Shown here: piece by piece, positions 9,785-20,464 of the stretch | Numbering within the stretch: the stretch's first letter is position 1 | Layout: every line of letters begins with the position of its first letter | Source: Chara braunii | Lineage: Eukaryota; Streptophyta; Charophyceae; Charales; Characeae | Length of the DNA: 59,180 nt | Assembly: GCA_003427395.1 (NCBI GenBank) | Contig: BFEA01000550.1 | Span: 919,757-978,936, forward strand | Reading direction: 5' to 3' | The notes under the pieces: generated by a model | The model's database searches: none | Told to the model about the DNA's origin: nothing | What the model saw: the letters and a program-made list of their open reading frames with translations, nothing else | Program-made: the position numbers and the translations under genes

Positions 9785-10667
9785 TGTTCTGTAAGGACCT
9801 GCCAGACAGAGACACACAGCAGATTTCTGAGTTTTGCCAATGGAATGTATGCCTTGCTGAGATTCCCGCTTGTTGCTGAGTTTTCTAAGTCTGTGTGCGT
9901 TCGTGCTTGCTGGTCTGCGTGCCTGTCTGAATGCTTGTCGGCTTGAGTGTGTGTGTGACCCGCAAGGGCACTTGTTCGTTTGGGAGGCCCGAAGGGCTGG
10001 TACTTACCTGTGGCCGTGATTTTGAGGGTTGCAGCGGGGAGAACACTGGCGGAAGTAGGCCCGTGGCACTTAGAGCCGTGGGGTAAAAGCAGGTAGGCCG
10101 GTACCACACCAAGTAGCAGAAGATGTGCAGGTACTCGAGGCCGAGCAGAAGAAGACAAAAGTTGGCATTTTTAGAGGCCCAGTAGTTGTATGCTAGGTCT
10201 ACGCGGGTACCAGTCGAAGTAGTCCGAGTCTAGGGCCTGTACACGCAATATCAGAGTCTGCAATGATGTTTCCCTCCGAAAGAGAGGAGGTACCAGTTGC
10301 TTGGAGGCCTCGCGGCCTGGAAGTCACCGCCCAAAAGGCAAGTAGGCCGCTATATCTCCAGGAGAAGCGAAGCGGTCCTCATTTGCTGAGTACAAGTTTG
10401 GAGTCACGCTGCTGGAGCGCTGGTTGGAGCACTGCTGAGTCCAGCGCTAGGGAAGAGGAAGAGCACCCAGCTCTCCACCCTGGCTATGGTGGAGGAGCTC
10501 GGGCTGGAGGAGGAGGAAGAAGAGGACTAGGAAGGGGGAGCGCCAGGGGTACTTACCTGGCTATGGTGGACACCATCTTCATCACCTTGGCGGGCGCTGC
10601 ATCTGGAAGGCCCCGTTGGGATAGAGCTACACCAAGAAGTTTCGAGGCAGAGTCAGCCATGGCGGGC
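9785..10667. repeat. Family E repeat, copy 1 (left part)
   Basis: Strongly similar to 31,612-32,300: shared blocks include GATTTCTGAGTTTTGCC, TGTGTGACC, CCTGTGGC, GAGGCCGAGCAGAAGAAGAC and GTCACCGCCCAA. The copy is cut at 10,667 by element A1 and continues at 31,374. No coding content recognised. Confidence 0.85.
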
Positions 10668-11889
10668 TGTAACATGCCCAGACGGGCAATGTACGGGAGC
10701 CAAGGATCCGCAAAGTGATGAAAAGGACTCGTATGGACAATGCAGCGTTAACCAAGGATCAACAAGCAATGCACATCCAGATACATATGAAAATAGCACT
10801 ATATAGCCCAGCGGAAGACTCAAAGATATGACCTGACCTGTCAAATACTCACGGGACCCCCCATCATACACCACACATGTGAGAGAGGGAAGAGCGACAA
10901 CATACATGGAAGAAAGGTCCCTCCTTGCGCGCACACATGGGGAAGATGCCACGTATGAGAGATGGGGGGAAGGAGGCGAGATGAAGATGGAGGCGAGGGA
11001 GAAGACCAAGATCGCGATAGCGGAGTCCAAAAAATAGTCCCTTGCCAAGTGTCCAATCAATGTCTGCCGCAAAACGTCGAATCAGATCCTGGGCGTATGC
11101 CTGATGTAAACTCTACCAGTAATCTCTCTCTCTTTCTCTGAAGAAGAAGAAGAAGAAGAAGAAGAAGAAGAAGCTAGGAGGGTGGAGAGAGATGGGGGGC
11201 GAAGAAGAAGAAGAAGATGTCGTCCTCCTCGCTGTCTCACCTGCAGATAGCGGAGGCCTGGGACTGACTGCTGTCGTCGTCATCATGTGCAGGTCGCCGG
11301 AGTGGAGTCCCAGATATTGGGCCAGGTAAGCTCGCCACTGCAGGTGTGGCCTCCGCCCCTCTGCCTACCTAACCTCTACCTCTAACCTCCTTGCGCAGCA
11401 CTGTAGCATGCAGAGCTGGTCCAGCAGCGTGTCGCCCACGAAGTGAGCTACTTGAATGTGTGTCGCCCAAGAAGTGAGCTACGTGAACTGTGTGTGCCCA
11501 GCCGTAGCCCAGCTATATGTACCGCTGGGCCTGGCTGGAAGTGCCTCTGGTGCTGGCCTAAAACGGCCCATACGGTCTAGGGCCCTACCGGGTGTCCAGA
11601 CTGTCCTGCTGACGCAGCTGGGTGCCAAAACGCACCTGGCCTCAAAACGGCCCTGCCCCTGGTGTACCCAGCCCAAGGCGTAGCCTTAGGGCCTGCAAGT
11701 CCGAAACGACGTCTGAACAGACAAAAATAGGACAGCAAAATAAATAAATGCTGTCGTTAGTCCATACCTGCGGCCTGAGGGCCACCGTGGACCTCCAGGG
11801 CGCGTGTCTGGTGGACGAGCGGCCCGGGGGGCCCTCAGCAACCGTCGGGCCCCGGAAATGGGGCCAGTGTGCAGGCTCAGCATGTAACA
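10668..11889 (-). repeat. A1 3' LTR (1,222 bp)
   Basis: Bounded by TGTAACATGCCC at 10,668 and GCATGTAACA ending at 11,889 in + orientation. It matches 30,234-31,373 in the same orientation, and both A2 LTRs in part. It contains a (GAA)n run (about 11,142-11,175). The motif CAGACAAAAATAGGACAGCA near 11,720 is conserved in all A-type LTRs here. Confidence 0.88.
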
Positions 11890-11903
11890 CCCCCCCCCTC
11901 CTT
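11890..11903 (-). promoter_or_regulatory. A1 polypurine tract
   Basis: On the minus strand AAGGAGGGGGGGG directly precedes the LTR start TGTTACATG. This is the expected position of the plus-strand primer. An equivalent tract lies at 41,540-41,553 in A2. Confidence 0.8.
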
Positions 11904-13554
11904 ATGAAGTCAACAAGTACTCTGTCTGAAGGTGGAACCTGGATGCGAGTACGATGTAGAGCCAAAGGTACCGGATTGCCTTGTGACTTGCGTTCGTAAC
12001 GTGTGAGAACATCGGGCGCTGTTGCATGAAGTTCCGCACGGGTTAACCATCGGTCAGCCTTATGGCTACAGTAGGCGAAATGTACCAAGTACTCCGTCCA
12101 CCTGTTGCCCTAGCGTTGCTGGGGGATGATGTCGCCCACCTCTTGAAAACCGTTCATAGATGGTAGGTCTTGCGATCGTCCCCCGCGGAAGTCGTCGTGT
12201 CCACTGGAGTGAACAGAGCTAACTTAGAAGAATGAAAGGCTGGGTAGGCGGGCAAGTGGGCGGGCACCTGAATGACAAATGAGGGTCCTTCGGGTGCGTC
12301 CCCAGCAGATGCAAATGGGTCAGGGTGAGGGTGCCATCCATTTCAGAAGGAGCTTGCGAGAGAGATCTTGTTCGAGGCTGAACTCTGCGGTGGAGACCCA
12401 GATGAGGTCGTCGACGCTGAACGGACAAGGGAGACGTTGGCGGTTGGCCTGTTGGCCCATACCTTGCTGTGTCTTCGACATCTGGTGGCGTGCCTTGACA
12501 AGAAGCTTTTGCATCCGACGAATGAAGAGAAGGTGGTTGTCGCTCTCGGCTGCCCGTGGGATAATCGTGTCCAACGGAGAAGTGACCAGCGAGCCATGCT
12601 CGAACTCAAAGGGCGACATCCCGATAGTCGGATGAATGGACAAGTTGTGTGCCAACTCGACAACCAGCAGCCGCTCAACCCAATCCTTTTGGTCGGGACG
12701 GATGAGAGTGCGAAGGAGAACCTATGTAGGGCGCCCTCTCCGTTTGGCCGTCGGGTTGGGGGTGGCAAACCGAACTCGGCTTGAGAGATGAGCCCCATCG
12801 TTTGATGAACGCCAACCGAAAATCGGACATGAACCGAGTGTCGCGGTCATAAACAATTTATGTGGGGTAACCCTTGGTTCGAACCCAACTGGCGTAGAGA
12901 ACCTCGGCCAACTCCAGTGCCTTGGCGTGATAGTGGCAAGGCAAGAACATGGCAAACTTGGTGAGTCGGTCGACCACCGTGAGAATCCCATCCACACCAG
13001 TCTTGTGCTTGGGGAACGGCCCGGTAATATCAACGGCAATCGCTTCCCTTCAGCGCAAGGGGACCGGTAATGGTCGCAACTCGTCGTACGGACAATGATT
13101 GCGGGATTTGCAACGTCGGCAAATCTGGCATGAGTCGCAATAGTGTGTGACGTCCCCGAAAAGGTCGGGCCACCAAAAGCACGCGAAGTTGGCCAATCGT
13201 ACAATTGACTCCAAAATGTTCGGTGGCGGGAGCATTCTGGAACTCGCCAAGAAGCCACGTGCGCAAGTGTGAATCCCTCGACACGCAAAGCAAAGCCTTC
13301 CACCACGAGTGGATGTGCAAATATCCCTCATGGATTCGATACTGCGATGGCACCGGATTGGGAGAGGACCAATTTGTGTACTTGTCGTCCCGCAAGTCGT
13401 TGTCAATCTCGAGAGTCGAGTAGACTGCGGTACAATCGTCCCAACGCCGTGAAAGAGCATCCACAAAACGGTTTGACTTTCCCGGAATGTGGTCGGGGAA
13501 GTAGTCAAACTGGTCAATAAAGGCCATCCTTCGGGTGATGGTGCTATTGACCGT
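11904..13554 (-). pseudogene. A1 RNase H end, integrase and chromodomain-like tail
   Basis: Reading the minus strand from 13,554 down: the RNase H end (FIDQFDYFPDHI, FVDALSRR), the zinc-binding region (GVNCTIGQL then DSCQICRRCKS), core fragments in shifted frames, and a later integrase part (HNLSIHPTIGMSPFEFEHGS). The tail reads VHFAYCSHKADRWLTRAEL, matching the chromodomain-like end of A2. At least four frames are used, so it is inactive. The integrase core of A2 (41,570-42,949) gives an intact comparison. The gene is cut at 13,554 by insertion B1 and continues at 20,465. Confidence 0.85.
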
Positions 13555-13561
13555 TGTCGTA

Positions 13562-13587
13562 CCAAATACCCTTACAAGGGTATTTGG
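13562..13587. repeat. Terminal hairpin of B1
   Basis: CCAAATACCCTT, two bases, then AAGGGTATTTGG: 12-bp perfect arms, seven bases inside the left end of B1. Confidence 0.9.
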
Positions 13588-13979
13588 CGTGCTTCTCGCA
13601 AGTCACGCTCGTACGGCTGTGTCAGGAGTTGACGGTGCGCTTGCGGCTGAGAGTTGAGTCCTGCCCGGATGAGCGGCGCGAGCGGTACGTCGACGGTGGG
13701 GTGCAACCAGGCGCGGTGGTCCACGAGTTTATATTTATTCTTAAGTATTTTTTATTTTTATTTCATTATTCCAACTCTTAGTTTTAGTTTGATTGCTTTA
13801 ACTCGGTGGTCGGTTCCGAGACCGACGTCGGGGCCGACTCGTCTGGCTCCGATACGGTATTGCCGGGTGCGGATGGCCGACACGACAGTCGAGAACTTTG
13901 GGTGCACGTCCTTTGGGTTGGTCCACGGCGCGGGAGAAAGTCGAGTAACCGGGATTGCTGCGGGTGTACCATCCGCCGG

Positions 13980-14405
13980 CCTCGATCTGCTGAGAGAGGT
14001 TTTGAGTGGTATGCCCACCCAGGCCTGCAAGGTGGTGAACTATGACTGGGCGGGGCCAAAACACGCCAGTAACGGCTGCCACAGTGTTGGCTGTGCGGCC
14101 CAGTCTGATCCGACGGCAGGCCATGTTGGCCCACAAAGTTTTCAATTGAATATTTGCTACTAGCCTGCTACCGCCAAGATCTGCGTTGAGACCCGCTTTG
14201 CCTAGGCATATGCTGAAGGCATTGCGGCAGGCCCAGCGCACTCCCGCTCGTTGAAATACAAGCTAGCACCAGTCGGGGCACAGTGGGGAGTCTCACAGTG
14301 GTACTGCCGTGCGACTCGGCCAACAGACTTGGGCATAGGGGCGAAAGACTAATCGAACCGTCTAGTAGCTGGTTCCCACCGAAGCTTCTCACACAATAGT
14401 TGGAG
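13980..14405 (+). pseudogene. Diverged 28S rRNA fragment, split in two
   Basis: Left piece (about 13,980-14,070): CTCGATCTGCTGAGAGAGG and GGTGGTGAACTATGACTGGG resemble the conserved 28S stretch CGATCTTCTGTGAAGGG ... GATGGTGAACTATGCCTGAG. Right piece (about 14,290-14,405): the core GGGCATAGGGGCGAAAGACT, then AATCGAACCGTCTAGTAGCT and GGTTCCCACCGAAGC, matches the conserved region that follows in 28S. About 200 bases of unrelated DNA separate pieces that should be nearly adjacent. It is a pseudogene carried inside insertion B1. Confidence 0.85.
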
Positions 14406-14514
14406 AAAAACTTATCGGACCGTTGCTGGATCTGTCGCTGTCGGGGCTGCGTTGGTAAGGGAGGAAGAAGGGCCAGTCTGTCACTATGGGATTTTCCCAA
14501 TATCCGGGCGCTGC

Positions 14515-14610
14515 GTTAGCAGCAGCGGGGCAGCGCTAAGGAAGCAGCAGCGGGGCAGCGCTAAGGAAGCAAAGCAAGGCAGCGCAGGGCCAGCGCTAAG
14601 GCAGCGGGGG
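14515..14610. repeat. Short GC-rich tandem repeat
   Basis: AGCAGCGGGGCAGCGCTAAG followed by GA occurs twice in a row, with two degraded copies after it (CAGCGCTAAGG). Part of B1. Confidence 0.85.
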
Positions 14611-15009
14611 AGCACAACGATACTACTGTGCAAATCGCTCGGCGAACTGAGTATAAGGGCGGTAGGCTTTTTGGCCGCCTAGTCGCCAGTCGTTTTTCGG
14701 GCTTCCTGAGACAGTCGGACGTTGAGGGACCGCTGGGCAGCTTATGGAAGAGACGGGCGCTGCACAGTCGGGCGTTGATGGAGAGCAGCGCTAGTAAGGA
14801 AGGAGGGGAGTATAGGAGGTGCGGCCGTGCACAACAGAAGTAGGACAATGCCTAGGCGCAGACAGGAAGCGACGGGCAACGAAGGAGGAGGGGATTGCCA
14901 CCAAGTTGATGGACGGAGGAGTGTAAAAAGAAGAAAAAAGAAAAGAGAAAAAAAAAAAACGAATGAACCTGGGCGGGATCCGCGCCAAGGTGCACTCGGA
15001 AAGTGAAGA

Positions 15010-15650
15010 CGGTGATGGCGGGGTGGAAAGGAGATAGCTCGCCCGTTTCTCAACGAAAACAGGCGGGGGAAGATTTGAAACGGGGGTTTCAAGGGTAAGC
15101 GAATCCAACTATGTACTTAGTTTTAGAAAAAGGTTAGTAGGAAGGAAGGTAGAAGAAGAAGTTGCTGCGCGGAGATGGCGAAGGTGAAGGAGAAGGGGGG
15201 ATGGAAAGACATGTAACTCCCTCGTTTCTAGACAGAATCGAGCGAGGGAGGATGCGTTTTCGGGGTTTTTAGGCCTGACGAATCCGATTATGTGGTCGAA
15301 ATTAAGTAAAAGTTAATAAATAAGGGAGTTAGTGAGAAAGTCAGTGCAGGAAGCTATGGCTGGAGGAGAAGAAATGAGGGAAGAAAAGGTGTGAATCTCC
15401 CCCGTTTCTTGATGAAAAAGAACGGGGAAAGATTCGTAGAGGGGGTTTTGAAGGGTTGCGACCACGAATCCGAAGCTAGATTAGTGTGAAAGTTAGTGTA
15501 AAAAGAGTTAGAGGGAGATCAGGCTGCATGGTAGTGTAGGATAGACATGGCAAGGATGGGAAAGTAAATGCTCGACTCAACCCTCCACGAATTTGAATAG
15601 AGGAGGAACTTAGATAGGGGTTTCGGAGCTCTGCGAGGAGAATAAGTGCG
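15010..15650. repeat. Four degenerate copies of a ~175-bp unit
   Basis: Each copy carries a CCCGTTTCT-like block, an AACGGGG or GCGAGGGAGGAT block, a GGGGTTTC/GGGGTTTT block, then a CGAATCC motif and AAAGTTAGT. They start near 15,025, 15,205, 15,385 and (weakest) 15,560. They lie inside B1. Confidence 0.7.
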
Positions 15651-17460
15651 GCCGATTGTTGGTATGGACTGCGGATTGAGCAGTGTGGCCAGCGGGAGCT
15701 CTGCGCGGGATGACAACATCGAAATGTGAGCGCACCTGTCCACAGTCTAGCGGAGGATTCATTCGTTTTTGCTCGTCGCTTCTACGGGGTTCGCGGCCAA
15801 TGAACGGCTGGGTTGGGGACTTACCTGTGAACTAGTGTGTCGATCGCCTTGAAAGGTACATCCGAGGAGTCATCGTTGATGTGCCATAGGGGTGTGTATG
15901 AACCCAGTCGTAGCGGTGGTCACGTTCATCCGTGAGTATGGGAAGGAGATCGGCCTACCGTAGACTGTGCAGGGGCGTATCTGGTCTTAGCGGCGGACTA
16001 CAACGCAACAACTCCTTCAGCAAGGCGCTTAGGCTGCTTGTAGACTGCAACCAGCCAAGCAAGGTGCAGTGGGCACAGGAACGGGCTGGCTAAGAGGCTG
16101 CAGGCTTAGTCACTAGCCAGGGTGCTGATTCTCCTGTTGTAAGAGGTGGCGAATAGCCGAAGGTATTGAGAGAGCTCATCGCCAGATTGTGTGAGCTTCC
16201 TGATTTGGCTCCGCATGTATATAAGCCCCGATTGTTGATGAGTGGCAGCAGCTTGTACGGTCCCAGACAGGCTTCGCTGCTCGCAGGTGTCGCAAGGACT
16301 ACGATGAGTGCGACTGCTGTTGACTGATCGTCGTTATTGCCATGCTTTTACCATGCTCTCGCTATGTATAGCCAGCCGATTGCTGTGTTCCTTGAATAGT
16401 TACTGCATAGTCACTGCTAAGTCTGGCAGTTGTTGCTGTTTATGTAAAAGTGGCTTTCACTCAAAGAAGTGTTATAGTGTGTCCTGGAGGAACAGCGGGG
16501 GTCAAAAAGAGGAGGAGGTTGAAGGCTTACCGGTTTGATCAAGGCGATGCCCACTATACCGATTGAAGCAACGAGAGGCGAGTTGTGGGCCCAGAGAATT
16601 ACCTATTGGCCGATTTGCTGCTCATTCGACCGACTGAAGTAACAGCAGGCCAGCTGGAGGGGTTGTGGATCTGTTTTGATTGACCGGTATGCCACTCGAC
16701 TCACCAGCCTGCGTCCATGAGGAGGCCAGCCGCGAGAGTGCAAACTTAGTTGTTAGCCAGTGCGCCATTCGCCCTGCCGCATGAAGGGGCCGAAGGCAAA
16801 CCGCAAAGTGGCGAGCTCGCCTACAGCTAACGGATTTGGGGTTACAAGCGTAGAGGAGTTGCCAAGCCTTTTAAAAGGGGGAGTCGCTGCGAGTGGGAGA
16901 GGCGCTAGAGAGTCAACAGCTGGCAGTTTGACTTCTGATTGACCAAGCAGCTACGGTGCATTCTGACCGCCATTGCGGGGCCCTCAAGCGATGGAAGATA
17001 ATGAGGCCCTCTCTTGGCAGTTGAGTTTGTCCCCCTCCTCTATCTCGAGCGTATGAAACCCCTTACTTCTGCCTTTCTTACTCTTAAGTCTAATCCTGTT
17101 CTGAGAGGAAGGCGGCACGCGGGATTGCAACCCGTAGGACCGCAGCAGGACTCTGTGGGGAGTCAAATTGCGGGAGCTCTGCCGGAACCTAGGAGAGGTT
17201 CTAGAGGCAGGGAACTATCAGGTACATATTCCTCTATCTGTATGACCCCACTATACCCATGTTTAACTATGTCCCTATAGTTTGACTGACGTATGTATGT
17301 GTGTCCCTATGATTTTGCTTTCTGTCATGACTTAATCAGATTGAATGGAAGGAATGTATGAGAGTGAAGTTTAAGTTTCATCTTTTATGTATTGACTGAA
17401 AGCAGACTAAGGGATGAATTGGGGGAAGGTGGGAGGAAGGCAGTCTGCATGCGTTTGACC
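15651..17460. other. B1 interior without recognised features
   Basis: No gene recognised. A TATATAA motif at about 16,217-16,223 could be a promoter element of B1, but nothing else supports this. The open frames at 16,984-17,280 on both strands show no known domain. Confidence 0.4.
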
Positions 17461-17479
17461 GGGTCAACCAAAGACAAGG

Positions 17480-18125
17480 CATTGTTTCTCAGCTGAATGG
17501 CCCAGGGCTGTGTTTATTTGGCTGTTTTCTGAAGGGTCAGACATTGTTTCCAAGTGGAATGGCCTGATTGCTATGTTTATTTTCTGAGGGTTTGCCTGAT
17601 GTGAAGGGTTTTTATGTTTTGTTCTGAGGGAGGATTTTGGTCTAAGGCTGAACATTGTTTCTAAGTTGAATAGCTTATAGCCTGAAAACCACGCACATAA
17701 GTATAACCCCAGTATTAAAGAAAGTACTTTACTTATATTTGCATGTGAACTGACTACTTTACTTATATTTGCATGTGAACTGGGAGCTGGGCATTGTTTC
17801 CAAGCCGAACGGTCCAACACTAAGCCATATTACTAAGAAGAGAAGGGAAAGCACAGAGTATAATTGGAAGTAGTTTGGGCAAGATGAACATTGTTTTCAA
17901 GCCGAATGGTTCAGTCCCCTGCCCATATTTGCATTTTGTTTTGAGAACAAAGTCAGAAAGTTATTAAATTTTGGATATTAAACAGCTCAGGGCGGCTAGG
18001 CATTGTTTTCAAGTCGAATGGTCTAGTCATATGCCCAAAGAAGAGAGAAGTAGTAGTGCAACCTGTTCGTGTATATCTTAAGGCACGCTGGACATTGTTT
18101 CCAAGCCGAATGGTCTAGCACTGTG
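17480..18125 (+). repeat. Seven dispersed copies of a ~26-bp motif
   Basis: The consensus begins CATTGTTTCCAAGCCGAATG and ends GTCTAG. Copies start at 17,480, 17,542, 17,653, 17,792, 17,889, 18,001 and 18,093, all in the same orientation, separated by unrelated DNA of 40-110 bases. A 30-bp perfect tandem duplication (17,725-17,754 and 17,755-17,782) lies between copies three and four. Confidence 0.9.
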
Positions 18126-18415
18126 ACATATGTAAGTTGGGTATAAGGATTAAATCATCTGAAAGATTCATGAACTATCTATGAGGATTTTGACTTGGGG
18201 ATGGTGAGAGTACTTACTCCTTGTGGTTTGGCCTTGCATGTGGCTGGGTGAGATTACTACTTGGTCTTAGTTTCAGTTTGATAGGTAGTTGTTTTAGTTG
18301 CTCGCCACGTGCTAGAGCCATAAGAGTTAGTTTCAATTCCTGCATTTTCTGAGCTAAGTTTACTTTACTTTGGTCAATTTCCGCATTTTCTGGGATCTTT
18401 TATCATACTTGGTCT

Positions 18416-18740
18416 TGTATAAATCTTGGTAAGCCACTTTCTCTACGGGAAGGGCTGGCGAAATTTCTACAAAACCAAGGAGTTGGTCAGATTTGACTTT
18501 TCAAAGTTCAACTTGTCTGATTTTTATATATGGCTTAGTAAAAATCTGGAAAGTCTCATTTTCTAAAGGAAGTGTTGCCCAAATTTTTACTAATTCAGTG
18601 AGTTAGACAAAATTTGACTTTGGAAAGTTAAAGATTATTTATGTTTTCATATTTAGGCTGATATAAATTTTGGAAAGGAACTTTTCTTACGGAAAGCGCT
18701 ACCGAAATTTTCTTAGTTTAGAGGAGATAGATTATATTTT
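18416..18740 (+). repeat. Three AT-rich degenerate repeats, period ~120 bp
   Basis: Copies start near 18,416, 18,530 and 18,655. Each holds ATAAATCTTGG or TAAAAATCTGG-like sequence, then CTTTCTCTACGGGAAG or TTTTCTTACGGAAAG, then (A)AAATTTTT, and in the first two GACAAAATTTGACTTTG-like sequence. Confidence 0.85.
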
Positions 18741-19499
18741 GACAGGTGGCGACCTTGGTGATCCACTCTGTATGGGGGAGATTCTGCCATAGGTCTACCT
18801 TTCTTTGGGCACTGGCTTAGAGGTAGACCTAGGCTTGGCTATCAGGAGAGTCTTGAGTGAGAACGTGTTATGGGGGGTTGATCTCCATACATTGACGATT
18901 TAGCTTGGACATTTGACCTGTCATATGATACAGGTCTTCTTTGGACATTCAATCCAGGATTTGGACTAACTTCAGCTTGATCCTACGAGGATTATTTTCT
19001 ATTATCACAGATAACAGGTCGGTTGGTTGATTGTCGACTTGTCGGCTCACGACACAACTTTGCTTACACCTGTACCTAAACTTCATTTCCTTAGCCCTGT
19101 GATTTGATATGTTTCTTTGAGGGTTTTAACCGAACTTCTTTTAAATGGTCATTATAAAGAACTTATGAGATTTAAGGAAAGTTGAACTATGACTGGGGCT
19201 TGAGTGTGTGAGGCGTGGTGTGAGTTACAGGGAACAGTAAAGTTGACCACATTGGTGTATGACAATGTGGCTATTGTGCGTGCCTGTGTTTTATGCAGGC
19301 TAGTATTTGGGGTTTGGCATATGGGCCATACTTTGGAGGCAGTGAGAATGACAACCATGTGTCGCATGGTCTGCATACCTGATGGGTTTATGTTTCCCCT
19401 TCTTTCATTTTATCTCGAGTTCTGACTTGATATATGAATGATGGGATGTTTATTTATTTATTGGGTGATTTTGCTTGTTAATTTTTATAGTTGGACGTT
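18741..19499. other. B1 interior, nothing recognised
   Basis: AT-rich non-coding DNA. No gene or repeat recognised. Confidence 0.4.
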
Positions 19500-20464
19500 G
19501 TAGTCCGTGGCGGCCGTCAAAGTCAAACCCCTTGACTTCTCTCCAGGCCCTAGATGATGGAGCTGGTCTCCATGGCAATAAGAGACGATTGCCACCACAG
19601 GTATGAACCTGTGTACCGCCCACTCTCCGCAGGGTGCAGAAGAGGGTGTGGTTCTCAACCGCACTTGGCGGTTGTCCAGCGTCGAGAGATTAACCCTCAA
19701 AGCGTGTGTCAGCCGACACTTGAGTGTCGAACGCAACCCTCGAGATGAACGAGGATCGCATGAGCATGGGTACTACATAGTACACCATCATTGCGACCAC
19801 TTGCGTACATTGCGAGTCGATATGAGTTAGCCCTATGTCCGCGCGGTTTTATACTAAATCTCGCGCGCGACGCCTATCCGACTTTCGCATAGGAAAGTTA
19901 TGGGATGGCTACTAAGGGACTAACAGTGTTGTTTTGTGGTTTGTTCAATGTCGTTCTATATATGTATATGTACGTGATTGTGTGTGTGTGCTTTTATTAT
20001 TATGTCCTTTATAGTGGTGTGCGTGGCGTGTAGGATGCGTTCTAGTCGACCGGCGACGAGTCGTGCTTGGGACCTCAACCCCCCAAGATGTCGGTTCGCG
20101 GGCGGGTTCGATAGAGGCGTAATACCGCGCGTACCCCCTATGCTACAACAAACGAGAAACGCCCTCGGCTGGTCCACTTCTGTGATTGCAACTAATCAAC
20201 TTTCGTACTATGGACTGGTAGCTCGGCGAGGATACGCCCACCGAAGGGAGGTGACAGCTTCCGTAAGGTGGAGGTTAGTCGTGCCTCGCGTAGGCCCTAT
20301 CCTGTACTAGGGCCTCGCGAGAGGTATGGCTAGCGCACTCGGCCGGAGCGGCTTGCGGAAGCTCCATGCATATTCGCGACGAAGGATTAAAACCAACTCC
20401 TGCGTGACGCGGCCAGGAAGGTCTCGGGCTACCCTCGAGTGGTGCCGGACCGATGCGCTCGACA
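19500..20464 (+). repeat. Right-end LTR-like segment of B1
   Basis: Homologous to the probable solo LTR at 1,243-2,089, clearest from 20,040 onward. Many short inverted repeats are present, for example ACAGGTATGAACCTGT near 19,596-19,611 and ACCGCACTTGGCGGT near 19,657. The paired element B3 has different hairpins at similar places. Confidence 0.65.

Larger units (their letters stand above)
13555..20464. mobile_element. Insertion B1, 6.9 kb, non-coding, LTR-element-like
   Basis: Starts TGTCG and ends CGACA. CCGT flanks both sides (13,551-13,554 and 20,465-20,468). Removing it rejoins A1 pol exactly as in the uninterrupted A2 sequence at about 43,252-43,275. The right end (about 19,500-20,464) is homologous to the probable solo LTR B3. 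No gag or pol is recognisable. The content is a 28S-like fragment, several families of degenerate tandem repeats, and a stretch with seven copies of a dispersed motif. The TG...CA ends and short duplication suggest a non-autonomous LTR element (LARD-like). However, the left end does not visibly repeat the right LTR, so the class is uncertain. Confidence 0.7.
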
